From positions 3,809,072 through 3,873,071 of the forward strand of contig KK106983.1 of the NCBI GenBank assembly GCA_000611775.1: DNA of 64,000 nucleotides, in the 5' to 3' direction. Numbering within the stretch: the first letter of the stretch is position 1; each line of letters starts with the position of its first letter. Below, piece by piece: positions 1 to 11,204 of this stretch. The stretch comes from Umbilicaria muhlenbergii. Lineage: Eukaryota > Ascomycota > Lecanoromycetes > Umbilicariales > Umbilicariaceae. Both the position numbers and the translations under genes were made by a program. The notes beneath the pieces are model-generated. The model saw only the letters and a list, made by a program, of their open reading frames with translations, made no database searches and was not told the origin of the DNA.

Positions 1-427
1 CGGTGATTATCTTCTCTTCGCCCTCATTAAGCTTGACCCGCATTGTCTTTTTATCCACGAAAGCCGCCACCCCCATCAGCACCTCCACGCCCGCTGCTTG
101 CGTTCTCGACTCGCCACCACTCCTAAAACTACTAACAATATCTCTCTTTCTCTGCCTCACCTTCAACATGTCTAGTCCAATTTTTCCATCCTTTCCGCCC
201 AGCGTATGCACACCGAAATCCGCTCCACGTCGCGTCATGTAGGCATTGCGCCCACTGGCAATCAGTGTCTTGGTGGGCGTACATCCCTCATTGATGCAGC
301 ATCCGCCGAGATGCTTGCTCTCAACGAGAGCTGTTTTGCGGCCGGCTTTGGCAAAGGCAGAGGCGAGGGGTGTGCCGCCTTGACCGGAGCCGATGATGAG
401 AGCATCGTAGTGGGTCGACAACGCCAT
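1..427 (-). CDS. FAD/NAD-linked disulfide oxidoreductase, N-terminal part (runs off left edge)
   Basis: The minus-strand frame opens with an ATG at 425-427 and stays open to base 1, giving about 142 residues. It starts with the Rossmann dinucleotide motif GSGQGG (residues about 13-18). It continues to the class I redox motif GGCCINEGCTPTK, whose cysteines 44 and 49 have the CxxxxC spacing of mercuric-reductase and dihydrolipoamide-dehydrogenase relatives. An extra Cys stands where the family usually has Thr. Known members bind FAD and NAD(P)H and pass electrons through the disulfide to a substrate. The substrate cannot be named because the interface domain lies outside the window. No targeting presequence is visible, so a cytosolic protein is likely. 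The upstream region separates it from the divergently oriented HET-ankyrin gene. Confidence 0.85.
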   Translation of the reverse strand, partial: MALSTHYDALIIGSGQGGTPLASAFAKAGRKTALVESKHLGGCCINEGCTPTKTLIASGRNAYMTRRGADFGVHTLGGKDGKIGLDMLKVRQRKRDIVSSFRSGGESRTQAAGVEVLMGVAAFVDKKTMRVKLNEGEEKIIT

Positions 428-1366
428 GGTGACGAGAGATCTGGTTCTCATTAAGCACTGGAGTAAGGAGGTATCGTCCTATCCCCTAGATAAGACGTCT
501 AAATTAAACAACACACCCCCCACTCGACATACAATACCCTGCGTAAGCGTTGCATCCGCGAAGCTCCATGGTGTGGCATAACCAGCCAATCACCACGTCT
601 TCGACCCTGGGAGCCAACAATAAATCGTAGCCGGTTGTCCGATGTGGACTTCTCAGAAGAGCCTTGGCTAGCATCTTCAGGCCCTATAAAGACAAGTAAG
701 GATCACGAATGCGAAGATGGCATGGCAGAACGTGAGCGAACCTTGCTGCCCCATTGACAGCAAAGAGGTGTTTGGAACAACGATATTCCGGTAAGGCTGA
801 AGTCCTGCGATGCATATCCCGCGGTGCAAATCCTATTGCGCTTTAGCCCCTTTGAGGCTCGGCATCCACGGCTCTGTACTGTGTGATAATTGAACCAACA
901 CCTCTAAAACGTGTGAGTCATTGAACTGAGTGCAATTGTCGGATGAGTGTTTGGCTCAAGCATCGTAAAGATGGGCAGCGATCGCGCTTCTTGCATCCTA
1001 CGGCCGAGACCTCGGGGGTGGGCCTTCATGACAGCTGAATCGCTGATTTGGGCCTCTGAGACGAAGGGTGCATGCAGAACGCCACTTCACCTATTCCGTG
1101 CCACGCTCGCCACAATGGTGCGACGCCATGGGCCAATGTGAGCCCAGGGATAGGTGAGGCAGGTGAGGCAGGTAAGGCAAGGTAATTGTGGCTGGCTCAG
1201 CTGCCTGGGGTTTGAAGCACGGGCCAGTTTTACAGCTTAAAATCTTCAACCTCACTTTGGTCATGATGTTCGTCCAATGACGAGTCTTCCACGTCTTCAT
1301 TGGAGTCGCTTCTGCCATTCGATGTGCTAGTTCAATCCACTCGTCGTTCTGGGAACAAGTAAAGAG
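428..1366. other. Intergenic region between divergent genes
   Basis: About 940 bp without a credible coding frame. It must hold the promoters of the oxidoreductase (leftward) and the HET-ankyrin gene (rightward). A short direct repeat of GTGAGGCAG-like units lies at about 1152-1180. No other structure was recognised. Confidence 0.5.
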
Positions 1367-4018
1367 ATGGAAGCTGTAGTCCCTTTGCTAAAACCTCCTA
1401 ACCAGCGACAGATCCAAGAGGCTCTGTTACGCTATGGCATTGTGCCGGCTACAGCACGCGCAGTTGCTGAGGCGGAATTGCGGCATTGGCCGTTGGACCA
1501 GCTCCTCTCCACGTTAGGGAAGGTGTCAAATCCCGGACCAAATCTCCGCAGCTTCAATTTCAGCTCTACGGGTATCCTATCGCAATTGACCGCGCTGTGG
1601 GGTGGAAAGGGAAAGCAATCCTGGATGAAGGCGCCGTTGGACCTTGTAGAGCGCTCTGCGAAGGATTGTTTGGCCCTCTGCGTCAACGCCGCTGGAGATT
1701 GGAGTCTAAGAAAAGACGGATATGTTGCCATATCCCACGTGTGGGAAGAGGGCATCCAGGCTGACTCCCAGAATCGCGGAATCCCGCTTCATCATATTCG
1801 ACAGATTCTCGAAAGAATAGATGAAACCAAGGCTGAGTGGGTCTGGCTTGACGGCTTCGCTATTCCAGAAGCCAGTAGAGCTCTGACGTTGCGCGAGGAA
1901 GAGCTCAAGGCTGATATAATCAACAATCTCGCAAGTATCTACAAGAGAGCCGACGCGGTGATAATCTTTGATGCGTTGGTCATGCGACTACAGTCTACTG
2001 AGCTGTTAGATGTGGCCGTAACTCTTCTCTGTGGACGGTGGCAAACAAGAATCTGGACCTACCAGGAGATATGCCTTGCAAAGAGGGCACTGGTCATTAC
2101 TGGAAGTGGCGTTGTTGAGTTCATCGATGTTGTAAGGATGTTGCGGACTGTAAGCGACAATGAGGGACATTTACCGGAGGTCTTTGGTACAGAGGCTTAT
2201 AATGGTTCGGATCCATTCCCAATGGTGCCAAACCAGAAGCAATATGATTCCATCTACTTAACTTTTGCTCGCCTTCTACATATAAAAGGCAAAATCCCCA
2301 GTTTGACACAACTTGCTCTTACCTGCGATCAACGAAAGACCGGAAATGATATCGATTACGCTCGAGCTTTTTTCCCGGTCCTTGGATTGACATGGAAAGC
2401 GAACTTGACCAGGGAAGAAGGTATGAATATCATCTACGATTCCCAGGCGTGGCATGCAAAACGCCTCATTTTAATGTACGGGTCCCCGCGCACATCCTTT
2501 AGGCCCGGATGGGCCCCATCCTACTTGACGGGTTTGATGGGTCGGCCTCTTGGTCCAGAGGAGCCTCTCGGCGACATTGAGTGGGAGAAACGAGGGCTTC
2601 GAAGGAACTGGTACACCTATAAAGTAAAAGCCCGCCATCCAAGCAGTCATGAGTCGGGTTTGTTGCTGGAGCTTGATAGCGGAGAGACCGAAGGTGTTCT
2701 CTGTGGTTGTGAAATCAGCATCCACGAAAGGGAGGAATCAGTCAACGGCTTCGGTGCTGCGATCACTAAGGGTCTCGGATACATCTTATCCGACGATACC
2801 TTATCGTTCCCCACGCGGTCAGGTTTCGGCATCAATGTGATGCTTGTGGAGCGCAATGAAGAGGTCAGCGATGCAAACGAAGCTTGGGTCTACCTAAACG
2901 GGTCGGTGACCTGTAAAGCTAAGTCATTATCAGCACCAGCGGATGATTGGCTGGTACTGCATGAAAGCCCCATCTCTACGCACCACCTAAGCGGCAAAGG
3001 TCTTTCGACGCTCATGCGATTAATGAGCGACGAAAGGGGCTTGCATAAGGATCAGAGTCCTCTGCATGTCGCGGTGCAAGATAACAACGCCAGCAACTTA
3101 CGTCTACTTCTAGCTAGCGGAGAGGATATTGAGGGTAGAGATGTGAAAGGATGGACACCACTTCATGCCGCTGCATTTGACGGACATGTCTCAATTGTCA
3201 AAACTCTTCTTCAGCATGGGGCTATTGTCGATTCGCGAGATTATGCTGATCGGAGCCCTTTGATGATAGCAGCAGCTGAGGGGCATATGGACGTTGCCAG
3301 AGAGCTGCTACAGAACAGGGCCGACGTGAATCTGTCTTCGAAGGAGGCATGGTCGCCATTGAATCGAGCACTCACGGGAAGCCACCACAGCATGATCAAG
3401 CTTCTCCTAGATGCAGGTGCCGATCCAACCAATCAAGACGAGTGTGGTTTCGCCCCATTGCTCAATGCGTCCAAGGATCTGGAGTTAGTCAACCTTTTAC
3501 TGCAAGCAGGAGCTGATCCGAACACCGATCTTGTGGGCGGCGCCACTGTGCTCCACTTCGCAGCTCGCCAGGGTAACGTGCCGCTACTTGAACGCTTGCT
3601 CGCCGCTGGAATGGATGTGAATCTTCCCGGGGCAGACGGACTAACGGCCCTCTATGCCGCAGTTAAGGAACAAAACGAAGAAGCTGTTCAGACACTACTT
3701 GAGCACGGCGCGGATCCCAATAAGGTCTTCAAGGATTCTTGGACGTGCATCATGTACGGCGCGAAAATTGGTCATTTCAAGATCTTGCAGGTGATGCTTC
3801 GCAAAGGGGGAGATGCACGAGCTACCTGTGAGCCGGACGGCTGGACTGCTCTCCATATTGCGGTACAGCAGGGCCATAGGCTTCCGGTAAGGCTGCTACT
3901 AGAGGCAGGATGGGATGCGACTGCAAAGGACGCATCTGGTACTACACCGCTGCAGATGGCTACTGCCGGTGGATTCTCGACCATAGCTGAAATACTTCGA
4001 AAAGCTGGAGCTAGCTAG
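1367..4018 (+). CDS. HET-domain protein with C-terminal ankyrin repeats (883 aa)
   Basis: A single open frame from ATG 1367 to TAG 4018. A HET domain begins near residue 117 with GYVAISHVWEEG, followed by a WVWLDGFAIPE block and WQTRIWTYQE, all hallmarks of fungal heterokaryon-incompatibility domains. From about residue 560 to the end there are ten ankyrin repeats with the TPLHxAA-type signature (DQSPLHVAVQ, GWTPLHAAAF, GWTALHIAVQ, GTTPLQMATA and others). In the family, HET domains trigger a programmed cell-death response on non-self recognition, and repeat domains act as sensors or partners. There is no NACHT or NB-ARC ATPase between the two parts, so this is a two-domain HET-ANK type. The frame looks intact with no intron. 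The specific recognition partner is unknown. Confidence 0.9.
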   Translation: MEAVVPLLKPPNQRQIQEALLRYGIVPATARAVAEAELRHWPLDQLLSTLGKVSNPGPNLRSFNFSSTGILSQLTALWGGKGKQSWMKAPLDLVERSAKDCLALCVNAAGDWSLRKDGYVAISHVWEEGIQADSQNRGIPLHHIRQILERIDETKAEWVWLDGFAIPEASRALTLREEELKADIINNLASIYKRADAVIIFDALVMRLQSTELLDVAVTLLCGRWQTRIWTYQEICLAKRALVITGSGVVEFIDVVRMLRTVSDNEGHLPEVFGTEAYNGSDPFPMVPNQKQYDSIYLTFARLLHIKGKIPSLTQLALTCDQRKTGNDIDYARAFFPVLGLTWKANLTREEGMNIIYDSQAWHAKRLILMYGSPRTSFRPGWAPSYLTGLMGRPLGPEEPLGDIEWEKRGLRRNWYTYKVKARHPSSHESGLLLELDSGETEGVLCGCEISIHEREESVNGFGAAITKGLGYILSDDTLSFPTRSGFGINVMLVERNEEVSDANEAWVYLNGSVTCKAKSLSAPADDWLVLHESPISTHHLSGKGLSTLMRLMSDERGLHKDQSPLHVAVQDNNASNLRLLLASGEDIEGRDVKGWTPLHAAAFDGHVSIVKTLLQHGAIVDSRDYADRSPLMIAAAEGHMDVARELLQNRADVNLSSKEAWSPLNRALTGSHHSMIKLLLDAGADPTNQDECGFAPLLNASKDLELVNLLLQAGADPNTDLVGGATVLHFAARQGNVPLLERLLAAGMDVNLPGADGLTALYAAVKEQNEEAVQTLLEHGADPNKVFKDSWTCIMYGAKIGHFKILQVMLRKGGDARATCEPDGWTALHIAVQQGHRLPVRLLLEAGWDATAKDASGTTPLQMATAGGFSTIAEILRKAGAS

Positions 4019-4354
4019 ATTGCGCAATATAATGGTCTTCCAAGGCGAAGAGGCTTATTACGGCGAGTTTAGAGGGGAATATCTTACTATCAGAGCAGCG
4101 TGTTTGATCACACACTGTGGAAATTGATTGAATGGCTTATAGCCGGCCCGCATGCAAAAGCAACTGCGTCGAGCGTACGGATAAGGTATCGCGAGACCAA
4201 CCGGCGATGCCAGCGGCATTGCTTGGCGGCGTTCTCTTGGCTGCAGTAGCGCATTGAAGGAATGTGAGAAGAGAGTGCGGGGCCTCCTAAGAGAAGTTCA
4301 GTTACCTTAGACTACACTTGCGCAGTGCTTTTGCACTTTCATCCTTCGCAAAGG

Positions 4355-5262
4355 ATGGCCGAAGATGTCATTGTACGCTTCCCTGAGACTTTGCACTCGC
4401 TTGTCTTGGCTTACGTCATATGCTAACGCGAGCTCAGGAACTCGGCCTTGAGGGAGCCCACTTCGTTACTGAAAGGTTCCACGATAAAATCTACGACAAA
4501 GTCCCTGCTCATAGATCCAAGAGTCGTCGCAGCAGCAGTGCCGACTTCGCTCGAGACTCCGACGGTGAGTCTTCTGACCATGGCGGTAGCCGCAGACGGG
4601 GAAATCCGGGAGGAACGGGCGATGAGTTAGAGGAGAGGCGGTACCGCTCACCGCCGTCAATTGGTGAGGAAGACAGTCGCCGGCAGTCAAGATATGAGCC
4701 GGATTATGGGCCGCAAGCTGGGTATGGTGCGCGCGACCTTGAGCTGTCCTATAACCAGACGCCCAACTATCCGGTGAGTTGGTGGCTGCTCCCTCTTCTT
4801 ACCAACCCATTCACAGCAGATCGGAGGCTCAGTATTAATTCCATCGGTCAGCCATATCAGACATCGTCCTACCAGCCTTACGCAACCCCCGATACTACCA
4901 TGACCTACCCATCTCGTCCTACCACTGAAGGTTCCCGCACAACCACCTCTCGTCGGCGGCGCTACTATTCTCAATCCCCATCGCCCCCACCGTCGCGTGG
5001 CCGAGAGAGAAGATCCTCTGGCACCGATGTCGACATGACGTCTGGCGTCATCGGCGCGCTCGCAGGTGGCCTTGTGGGGTCGCAGTTTAAGCAGGGAGGT
5101 ACACTTGCGACGGTTGTGGCGGCGGCGGTGGGGGCCGTGGGCGCTAATCAATTGGAGAAGAGGTATGAAAAATATAAGAAGAGAGAGAGGAGGAAAGAGA
5201 AGAGGTATGAAAAATATAAGAAGAGAGAGAGGAGGAAAGAGAGGAGGGTTGAAAGGGATTAG
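4355..5262 (+). CDS. Charged protein with glycine-zipper segment and duplicated basic tail
   Basis: The main frame is open from 4420 to the TAG at 5260-5262. An ATG at 4420 is possible. However, CTAAC plus CTCAG at 4422-4437 looks like an intron end, and an 18-nt first exon at 4355-4372 (MAEDVI) would join in phase through a 65-nt intron (donor GTACGC). I infer that structure. The protein is Ser/Arg-rich, then has a hydrophobic Gly/Ala stretch (SGVIGALAGGLVGSQF, then ATVVAAAVGAVGANQ) typical of glycine-zipper two-helix segments. It ends in a Lys/Arg/Glu-rich tail in which a 14-residue unit (EKRYEKYKKRERRK) occurs twice in tandem. A GTGAGT at 4774 has candidate acceptors only out of phase, so I keep the frame continuous there. 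Function unknown; membrane association through the zipper is plausible. Confidence 0.6.
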
Positions 5263-7692
5263 GGGAGTTTTGAAATGGTTATATAAGTAGAGCTATTACG
5301 TGTCTTTTGCACATGTTTGCCCATTGCAGGCTCGTGAGGACATGTGTGAGAACATCAGCCAGGACTTTAAAAAGTGTCTGGTCCTTCAGTATATTCTTCC
5401 ATCGTGGTTTTCTTGCTCTTTTGGTTTTTTGGATCGCTGCTTGAAGGCCCTCGTCAGCTCCGCTCAACATGCAACTAATGATCCTCACCTTTTTATTTCT
5501 GCATCAGCAACGCCTTGCTCTTCGATATGCTTTAGCTCTTTATTCTTAATATTCATTACTCTCACTTTCACTTTCGTATTATCAACAGGGGTATCAGCTG
5601 GAGATTGTCACTTCTTTTGATCATGCGTCTGCTGGCTGTTGTTCCTTTTACTCATGACTTGTGTCTAATACTCTTACTACGAAGTCTGAATTAAAACTAA
5701 AGCAAGAAGTCTAGTGATTCCTGAACTCTGAACGGAAGCAACTGATCCTCAGATTTCTACTAAATCTTGGGGCTATAAACGTGCCGCCAAGCCAGCGATT
5801 CACTGTCTGGTAAGGTGGCTGAATTGGGCAGCACTTCATTGCCTGAGGCTGCCTCATACGTTGGTGAGGGAAGTCATCAACAGCGGCGGCGGCGGCGAGC
5901 CAGCTGTTACAAGTACACCTTAGACGCTTGACACATCTTTTTTTTCTACGTTATATCTACCAAATAATTTGCCACGCGGGATTAATCTCTTGATTGTCTA
6001 ACGAACTACAGAAAGGTATCATTCCCGGGTTATCCTCATGATTCAAAGTCATCATTACTGTTGGAGTCCATCTTGTCATCCGCCGCCATGCTGGAGATCC
6101 AGTTCATCGCCGTTGTCGTCTTCAGGGCTGCGTTGCAGCTGCAGGGTTGTTAATGTCAACAGTGTCATTGTCTATGTAATGCTTGTCCTCGGTATTGTTG
6201 TCATCGTCGCTGCCCGATCCCCCTGGCGCGCCGCCATACTCTGGATCATCGGATGTACCCATCTCTTCAAAATAGAATATCTTCTGTGGTGCCTGCATGC
6301 ACCACACCTGTCGTGTGATGTCGTCATCCTCTTCTCCCGCCCATCCTGTCTCGCATGCCATCAAATAACGACACTTTGTGAGGTCCACCATTCTTCCAAC
6401 GATCGAGTCCTTCAGGAACGGATATTTCAGTCGGGGAGAGGCAACTTGATAGCGTACTGGCGCTTCAAGACTTGGCACCAGGTGCGGAGGTTAGCTTCCG
6501 CTGCCGAAGACGGGTCATAGCGGCGAAGCGCGTTTGCATCGGAGAGGCTGCAGGCTGTCTGGTTCATTGGCACGAAGAATTAATCAACGGCTGTGGCTGT
6601 AGCATTACCCCAAAGCTGTCAGTACTCCTTGAGGGCCAACCTTCTTCTGTAGAGCTTGCCTTGAAAGAAACGAACTCGGTCTTCAAACGAGACAGCGGCC
6701 GTACCATTGGAATCTGTGGTGTCGTTTTCGAGGGCTTCGTCCCTCCAGCTCCGGTACACGTCCCCATTAAGGCATCACGACCCTGTTCCACGAGATTCGC
6801 AGCATTTTACATCTTTGAACGGGCCTTGCCAATCACATGCATCAATCCTATCTTTCATTATGCCCATCAATTCTCCTAGAAATGGTTTACGGTCAAGAAA
6901 TCTGGTCCAAAAAAGGGCGGCTCACTTGAGAATCGATCCTCTTCACGTTCCTGCCACTCTTCCTGATCATTGTCGAAAGCTCGCATATCAGAAAGCTCTT
7001 TCTTGAATGCATCATAGTGGTGGAGGAGTTCCTCTGATTGCCTAGCATCTAGCTCACTTTCTACAATCTGCCTGTGCCACTCGAAGTTTACGAAAGCGTA
7101 GTAATCCTAACCCTAATCTAAACGAGGAATTATTGAAGTTTTGGGGGTTATTCCGGGAATTTACAAGTTGAAGGGGGGTTATTCTAGGCATTTACCGAAC
7201 AAATAACTACCTCTACTCTTAAGCAAAAAGTAGACTTATAAAAGTCGTACCCGGTTAGACCTGAGCAGTCGCTGCTTTAACCTGAGCCAAGGATGGCAGA
7301 GCTACCAGAGCAATTCCTGGCTCTGTAGGAATTGTTGGTAGTGGATTCCGAATGTAGATTAGCTTAGCTTAGTCAGGCTCGCATAGAAGAGCAGGATTTT
7401 CCTCAGGAAGATTCGCAGATCGCTCTTCATCCAATGCACGAGACGTCTTTCCCGACCTACCAATTTCTGGAATCAGGCTTAATTATGGCTTATTAAGCAT
7501 TCACGTTACTCCCACTAGTGTGATAGTACTGAGTTCACTCGCGTAGTTATAGACCAATTCAGCTACGGATTCGATAGTTCTACTGTTCGCATTGGAGAGG
7601 CCGGTACTTGGCTCTTTGGCACGCGGCGGGGCAGGATTTTCAAGCACAGTCATGGTAATGCGAGGACATACAGTCCTTCACACGCTGTATTC
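5263..7692. other. Gene-poor spacer with gene trace and telomere-like motif
   Basis: About 2.4 kb without an intact gene. It includes a minus-strand gene remnant at about 6122-6600 (own entry). A short degenerate CCCTAA-type run lies at 7104-7122. Two imperfect copies of a GGGGTTATTC...ATTTAC motif follow at about 7143-7166 and 7174-7197 (period 31). The last part is the promoter region of the Zn2Cys6 gene. Confidence 0.5.
6122..6600 (-). pseudogene. Possible decayed gene, unidentified
   Basis: Two adjacent minus-strand frames read like protein but do not connect. An upstream piece carries SLSDANALRRYDPSSAAEAN. A downstream piece, open from about 6478 to 6122, carries VGRMVDLTKCRYLMACETGW and an acidic Asp/Glu/Asn-rich tail. 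The frame changes near 6475, with no GT-AG intron that would reconcile them. The layout is faintly like the fungal PD-(D/E)XK nuclease-like hypothetical proteins (a helical block followed by a KMVDF-type strand), but that is only an impression. It may equally be an unspliced exon pair of an unknown gene. No start codon could be fixed. Confidence 0.25.
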
Positions 7693-10410
7693 ATGATGGT
7701 GTCCATCATCACCTCGCCCTCTGGTCTCAGAGCAATTGAACTGGGAGCGACCGGCCGTCGTCCGCCAGGCTCGCAGCGCTCCACGCTCGCTTGTTCTTCA
7801 TGCCGGAGCGTCCGGCAGAAATGCGATGGGCAACCTCCAGCCGGATTGCAAGACAAGCGCATCACCGCCATGGGCTCCCGCGGACCCGTCCGCTCAGCAA
7901 AGCCGTGTTCGCGCTGTCTCTTGAATCGCCAGGAATGTCTCTGGCTTCCGAGTCGAAGGTTTGGCCGGCCTCGCAACGACAGGAAAGCCAACGGCCCGGC
8001 GCAAGCAGTGAGCACGACAATGGGATCTCATCCCACCGAGAAAGATGTGATCGTTAGCTCGCAAGAGTTGAGCCAGATGGTGACCCTCGAACCTGCCGAC
8101 ACTACGCTAATATCCTCGCTGTCTTCAATTTTTACCACAGGGAATGATTCAGCATTTGATACCGCCTGCGCAGACTCCGAAAATGTGTTTAGCGACCCTA
8201 ATCTAGCGGCCCCAGCGCAAGACTCCCAGGAGAGACTTTATGAGACCGAAGACGGTTCCTCATTTGACCTACCTCTAGAGGATAATTTTTGGGCAACCTT
8301 GATAGGTCAGAATTTTCGTGGTACAGACTTTCTGGTCGAGCGAGGAGAAGATAGATCGCCCAATAGCAGTGAAACACAGAACCTCTCGCTTTGTTGCAAC
8401 TCTTTAGTCCCAGAAACGAGCTCGACTGAAGTTCCTGCATCACGGAGTCTCTCCGTTGAAAGTGGAAACGAAATGCCTCGAGTGGAAGCCAGCATGCTTA
8501 TTGGTGTTGAGCTGTACCTCGAACTCGCGGTGGATCCGCCTCCTGCGCTACCAGAAGGGTTCTCGCGGCTGCAAACGCTCTCTTTGCCGGCTAGTGACCT
8601 CCCTACTGGGGAAAGGTCACTCTTGTTCGCCATGGCGGCAGCAGGCCTTCGAATGGCCCAACGCGACGTCAAACTCGCACAGAACCTGTACGAAAAGGGT
8701 TGCTTCTGCTTCGAGCAATGTCTTTCGGCAGCGACTGACGGAGCATTAGCCACACTTGACGATGCCGTGGACGTTATGTACGCCATTCAAGCCTGTTCAA
8801 TCCTCGTGCCATACGCGTATGGTATGCGCGACGTAACGAAGGCGAAGAAGCTACTGCTCGGAGCAGCACACATAGCCGCACGTTTCGGGCTACACCTTCT
8901 GGACTCGCAGAATAGGCCCGAGGATTCCGTCTTTTTTTCTTCGATGGTGAAGGAGCTGGAAAGGGACGGTAGCGGGTGCGGTCAAAGGGCCAGCAGGCCC
9001 TGCTATGAGTTTCATTCGTGTGCGGTTTGTCTCGCCGAGGCTCTGCGGCAAGCGTGGTGGGAGGTGGGTAATGCAACATTCGCGAAATGCTGAGCTCTTC
9101 TGACCGCTTTCTCGGCTGACTTTGTAGCTTTATGTTTGCAACGCCGTCTACTTGGCGTCTACCTCCAAAGCAGGTCCAAGGGAGGGAAGCATCCTCGGGT
9201 TTGAGACGTCAATAAAATCACCGAGGGCAGTTGGAATGGTGAGTCCAAGCTGCATGTTCTCGTGCAAGTTTGCTTATTTCTCCTTCGTTCGATCTCAAGG
9301 GTGATATCGGCGTAAGTGCAAAATTATGGCAGCTGCGCATCCGCAGCGCGGCCATCCTCGCCGAGTCGGTTAATGGGGAGCATGCGCCAGAGTCCGTGGC
9401 CAACGCCAGGTTACGAGCACTGGACACAATAGTGTCCAACTTACTCCAGGCGCTCCGCGGGCTCGGTCTCGGTGCCTTTACCGTCAGTACCAAAGGGCCA
9501 AACTTGAGGCTTCACAACATGATCTTGACGAGCGAGCTCATGCTGTACGGGTGCGTTGTACTCATATCAGTGTGGAGAGAAAATCACTGACCAGTGCATA
9601 CCTTTTTGTAATTAGTGCACAGGTTCATTTGCATAGACTTAGATGGGTTCCACACTTCAACTTGGAGCTGCGATCGTGCTCCTTTAACGTTGCGAGTAAC
9701 AGCTATGGAGATCAGGATGACATGGTGTCAGTAACAGCGAGCGACAATAGTAAGAGCCATGGCCTGGTGGTTAGACTTCGGGATGATGCACAATATGAGG
9801 CAGCCTGTAGGTCTATATCGACAATCCACGCCGTAAGTCCAAGTTTGATGTCTCACTTCGTTGTACTGAACGCTGACCGTCGACGCGCTGGAAGCATTCG
9901 AATGCGGTTTTTGACCTGATCATGACCGCGGACAAGGAAGGAATGCTCGATCAAATGAAAAGAGTAGGGGTCATTTTGAACGCCCCGCTGGACGCCTCAA
10001 CCCCAGCACTTTACCGGTGGCCCTTTTTCTCCTGCATCCAAGTTGTTGCGGCGTTCGGCCAACTCATTGCTATGAAAGCACACCGACTCTCTGATCGATG
10101 CAGATCCTCTTCTGATTATTCATTTGAAGGAAATCCTGCATCTCTTTGCATGAGTTCACATTGTCTAACAGAGGAATACGTCGCATTCGGTAGTCGGTAT
10201 GAACTCGAGAGGCTCGCTAGCCCCGCTACTGCTTCGCCTACGAAATGGTTGCGCCTTGAGGCCTGCAGCAACCTAGAACTGTCCGAGAACCTGTTGTCTT
10301 GCGTAGAAGAGATCTGGCCCTTTGCTAGCAATTGCAAGGATGAAGTTGAGGCCTGTCGCTCTGGTATCAACGGCATTGGTGGAACAACAGGCCTGCAGTA
10401 CAATTTGTGA
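7693..10410 (+). CDS. Zn2Cys6 (GAL4-type) transcription factor, five exons, 821 aa
   Basis: Predicted exons are 7693-9063, 9128-9238, 9300-9550, 9616-9832 and 9895-10410. All GT-AG junctions keep phase and total 822 codons. The DNA-binding cluster starts near residue 35 as CSSCRSVRQKC and ends as CSRCLLNRQEC. It binds two zinc ions in this family and recognises CGG triplets. The loop between the two halves is 27 residues rather than the usual 6-12 or so, with no usable intron inside. After an acidic low-complexity stretch comes the fungal regulatory middle region (LLFAMAAAGLRMAQRD, then AEALRQAWWELYVCNAVYLA across intron 1, and AQVHLHRLRWVPHF across intron 3). The protein is nuclear by family. 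Target genes are unknown; the neighbouring cupin and MDR gene are candidates only by position. Confidence 0.85.
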
Positions 10411-10722
10411 GAAAAACTAATGTCACTTTGTTGGAACAGATGCGTCCGATTTGTTTAATGCGTCTTCAAAAGCTATAATCCCTGGACTTAATCATATTTC
10501 ATCAAACGAAATACTCTACGCAATCAAACGAATCTTTTCTTCTTTCCGATTCTCTCTCTCAATCCCTCTTGCGCCTTCTTCATGTATTCTTTTTCCCCAT
10601 TACGATCCCATCCCACAATCTCCCTCTCTCAAGCCTTCTGCGCAACTTCGGAAGCCGGACAATCGAAACTTCCAACAAGTCAGCTCATACCCCACCACCA
10701 CGACCGAAAACTAAAAAGACAC
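10411..10722. other. Convergent intergenic spacer
   Basis: About 310 bp between the ends of the Zn2Cys6 gene and the cupin gene, pyrimidine-rich in its middle part (about 10540-10640). It should hold both 3' ends; nothing else was recognised. Confidence 0.4.
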
Positions 10723-11204
10723 TCACATAACGAACTCCTCCTGCTCCTTCGGACACACCAGCGTCGCAATAAACTCACACTCTTCCTCCTGATTCGCATT
10801 CCTACTCACCCTATGCAGATCCCCTGGATTTTCCCGCCAAGTGTTCTTCCCCTCCACCTCAGCAACGTACTCCTTGACGTCCTCGTCATTGATCTGTATT
10901 TCAGCCCGCCCTTTGAGCATCACTGCGCTGGCGAACGCGAGGCCGTGCCGGTGCGCGGCGGTGTATCCGCCAGGCGCGTAGGTTACTTTTAGGGCGACAA
11001 TTTTGTGGGTGGGGACGTTGGGGAGGGGGTGGGAGTAGAGAAGTTCGGGAATGGACCCCTTGGAGAGTTTCTCCGGGATATTGACTCTGGGTTGGATTGG
11101 TTAGAGAGAGATAGCTGCTGGCTGGCTGGCTGTTGCTGGCTGGGCTTGGCAAGAGGTGGTTTGAGGCGTACGTACTGTTGTTGAGTTGTAGTTGGTGCAG
11201 ACAT
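10723..11204 (-). CDS. Small single-domain cupin protein (130 aa)
   Basis: Two exons on the minus strand: 11176-11204 (ATG at 11204) and 10723-11086. The 89-nt intron has donor GTACGT, a CTAAC branch site and a CCCAG acceptor, and the junction is in phase. The product has the cupin motif 1 core GGYTAAHRHGLAFASAVMLK (His pair and a downstream Glu region) and motif 2 around ENPGDLHRVSRNA. These form the metal-binding barrel of RmlC-like cupins. Length is typical of stand-alone small fungal cupins, often annotated only as cupin-domain proteins; the substrate is not predictable. It is divergent from the MDR oxidoreductase across a 667-bp promoter region, so the two may be co-regulated. Confidence 0.85.

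Noticed and set aside
4774-4819. Possible intron (GTGAGT ... CAG) in the glycine-zipper gene
   Set aside because: Removing 43 or 46 nt breaks the frame, while the unspliced frame stays open and protein-like on both sides.
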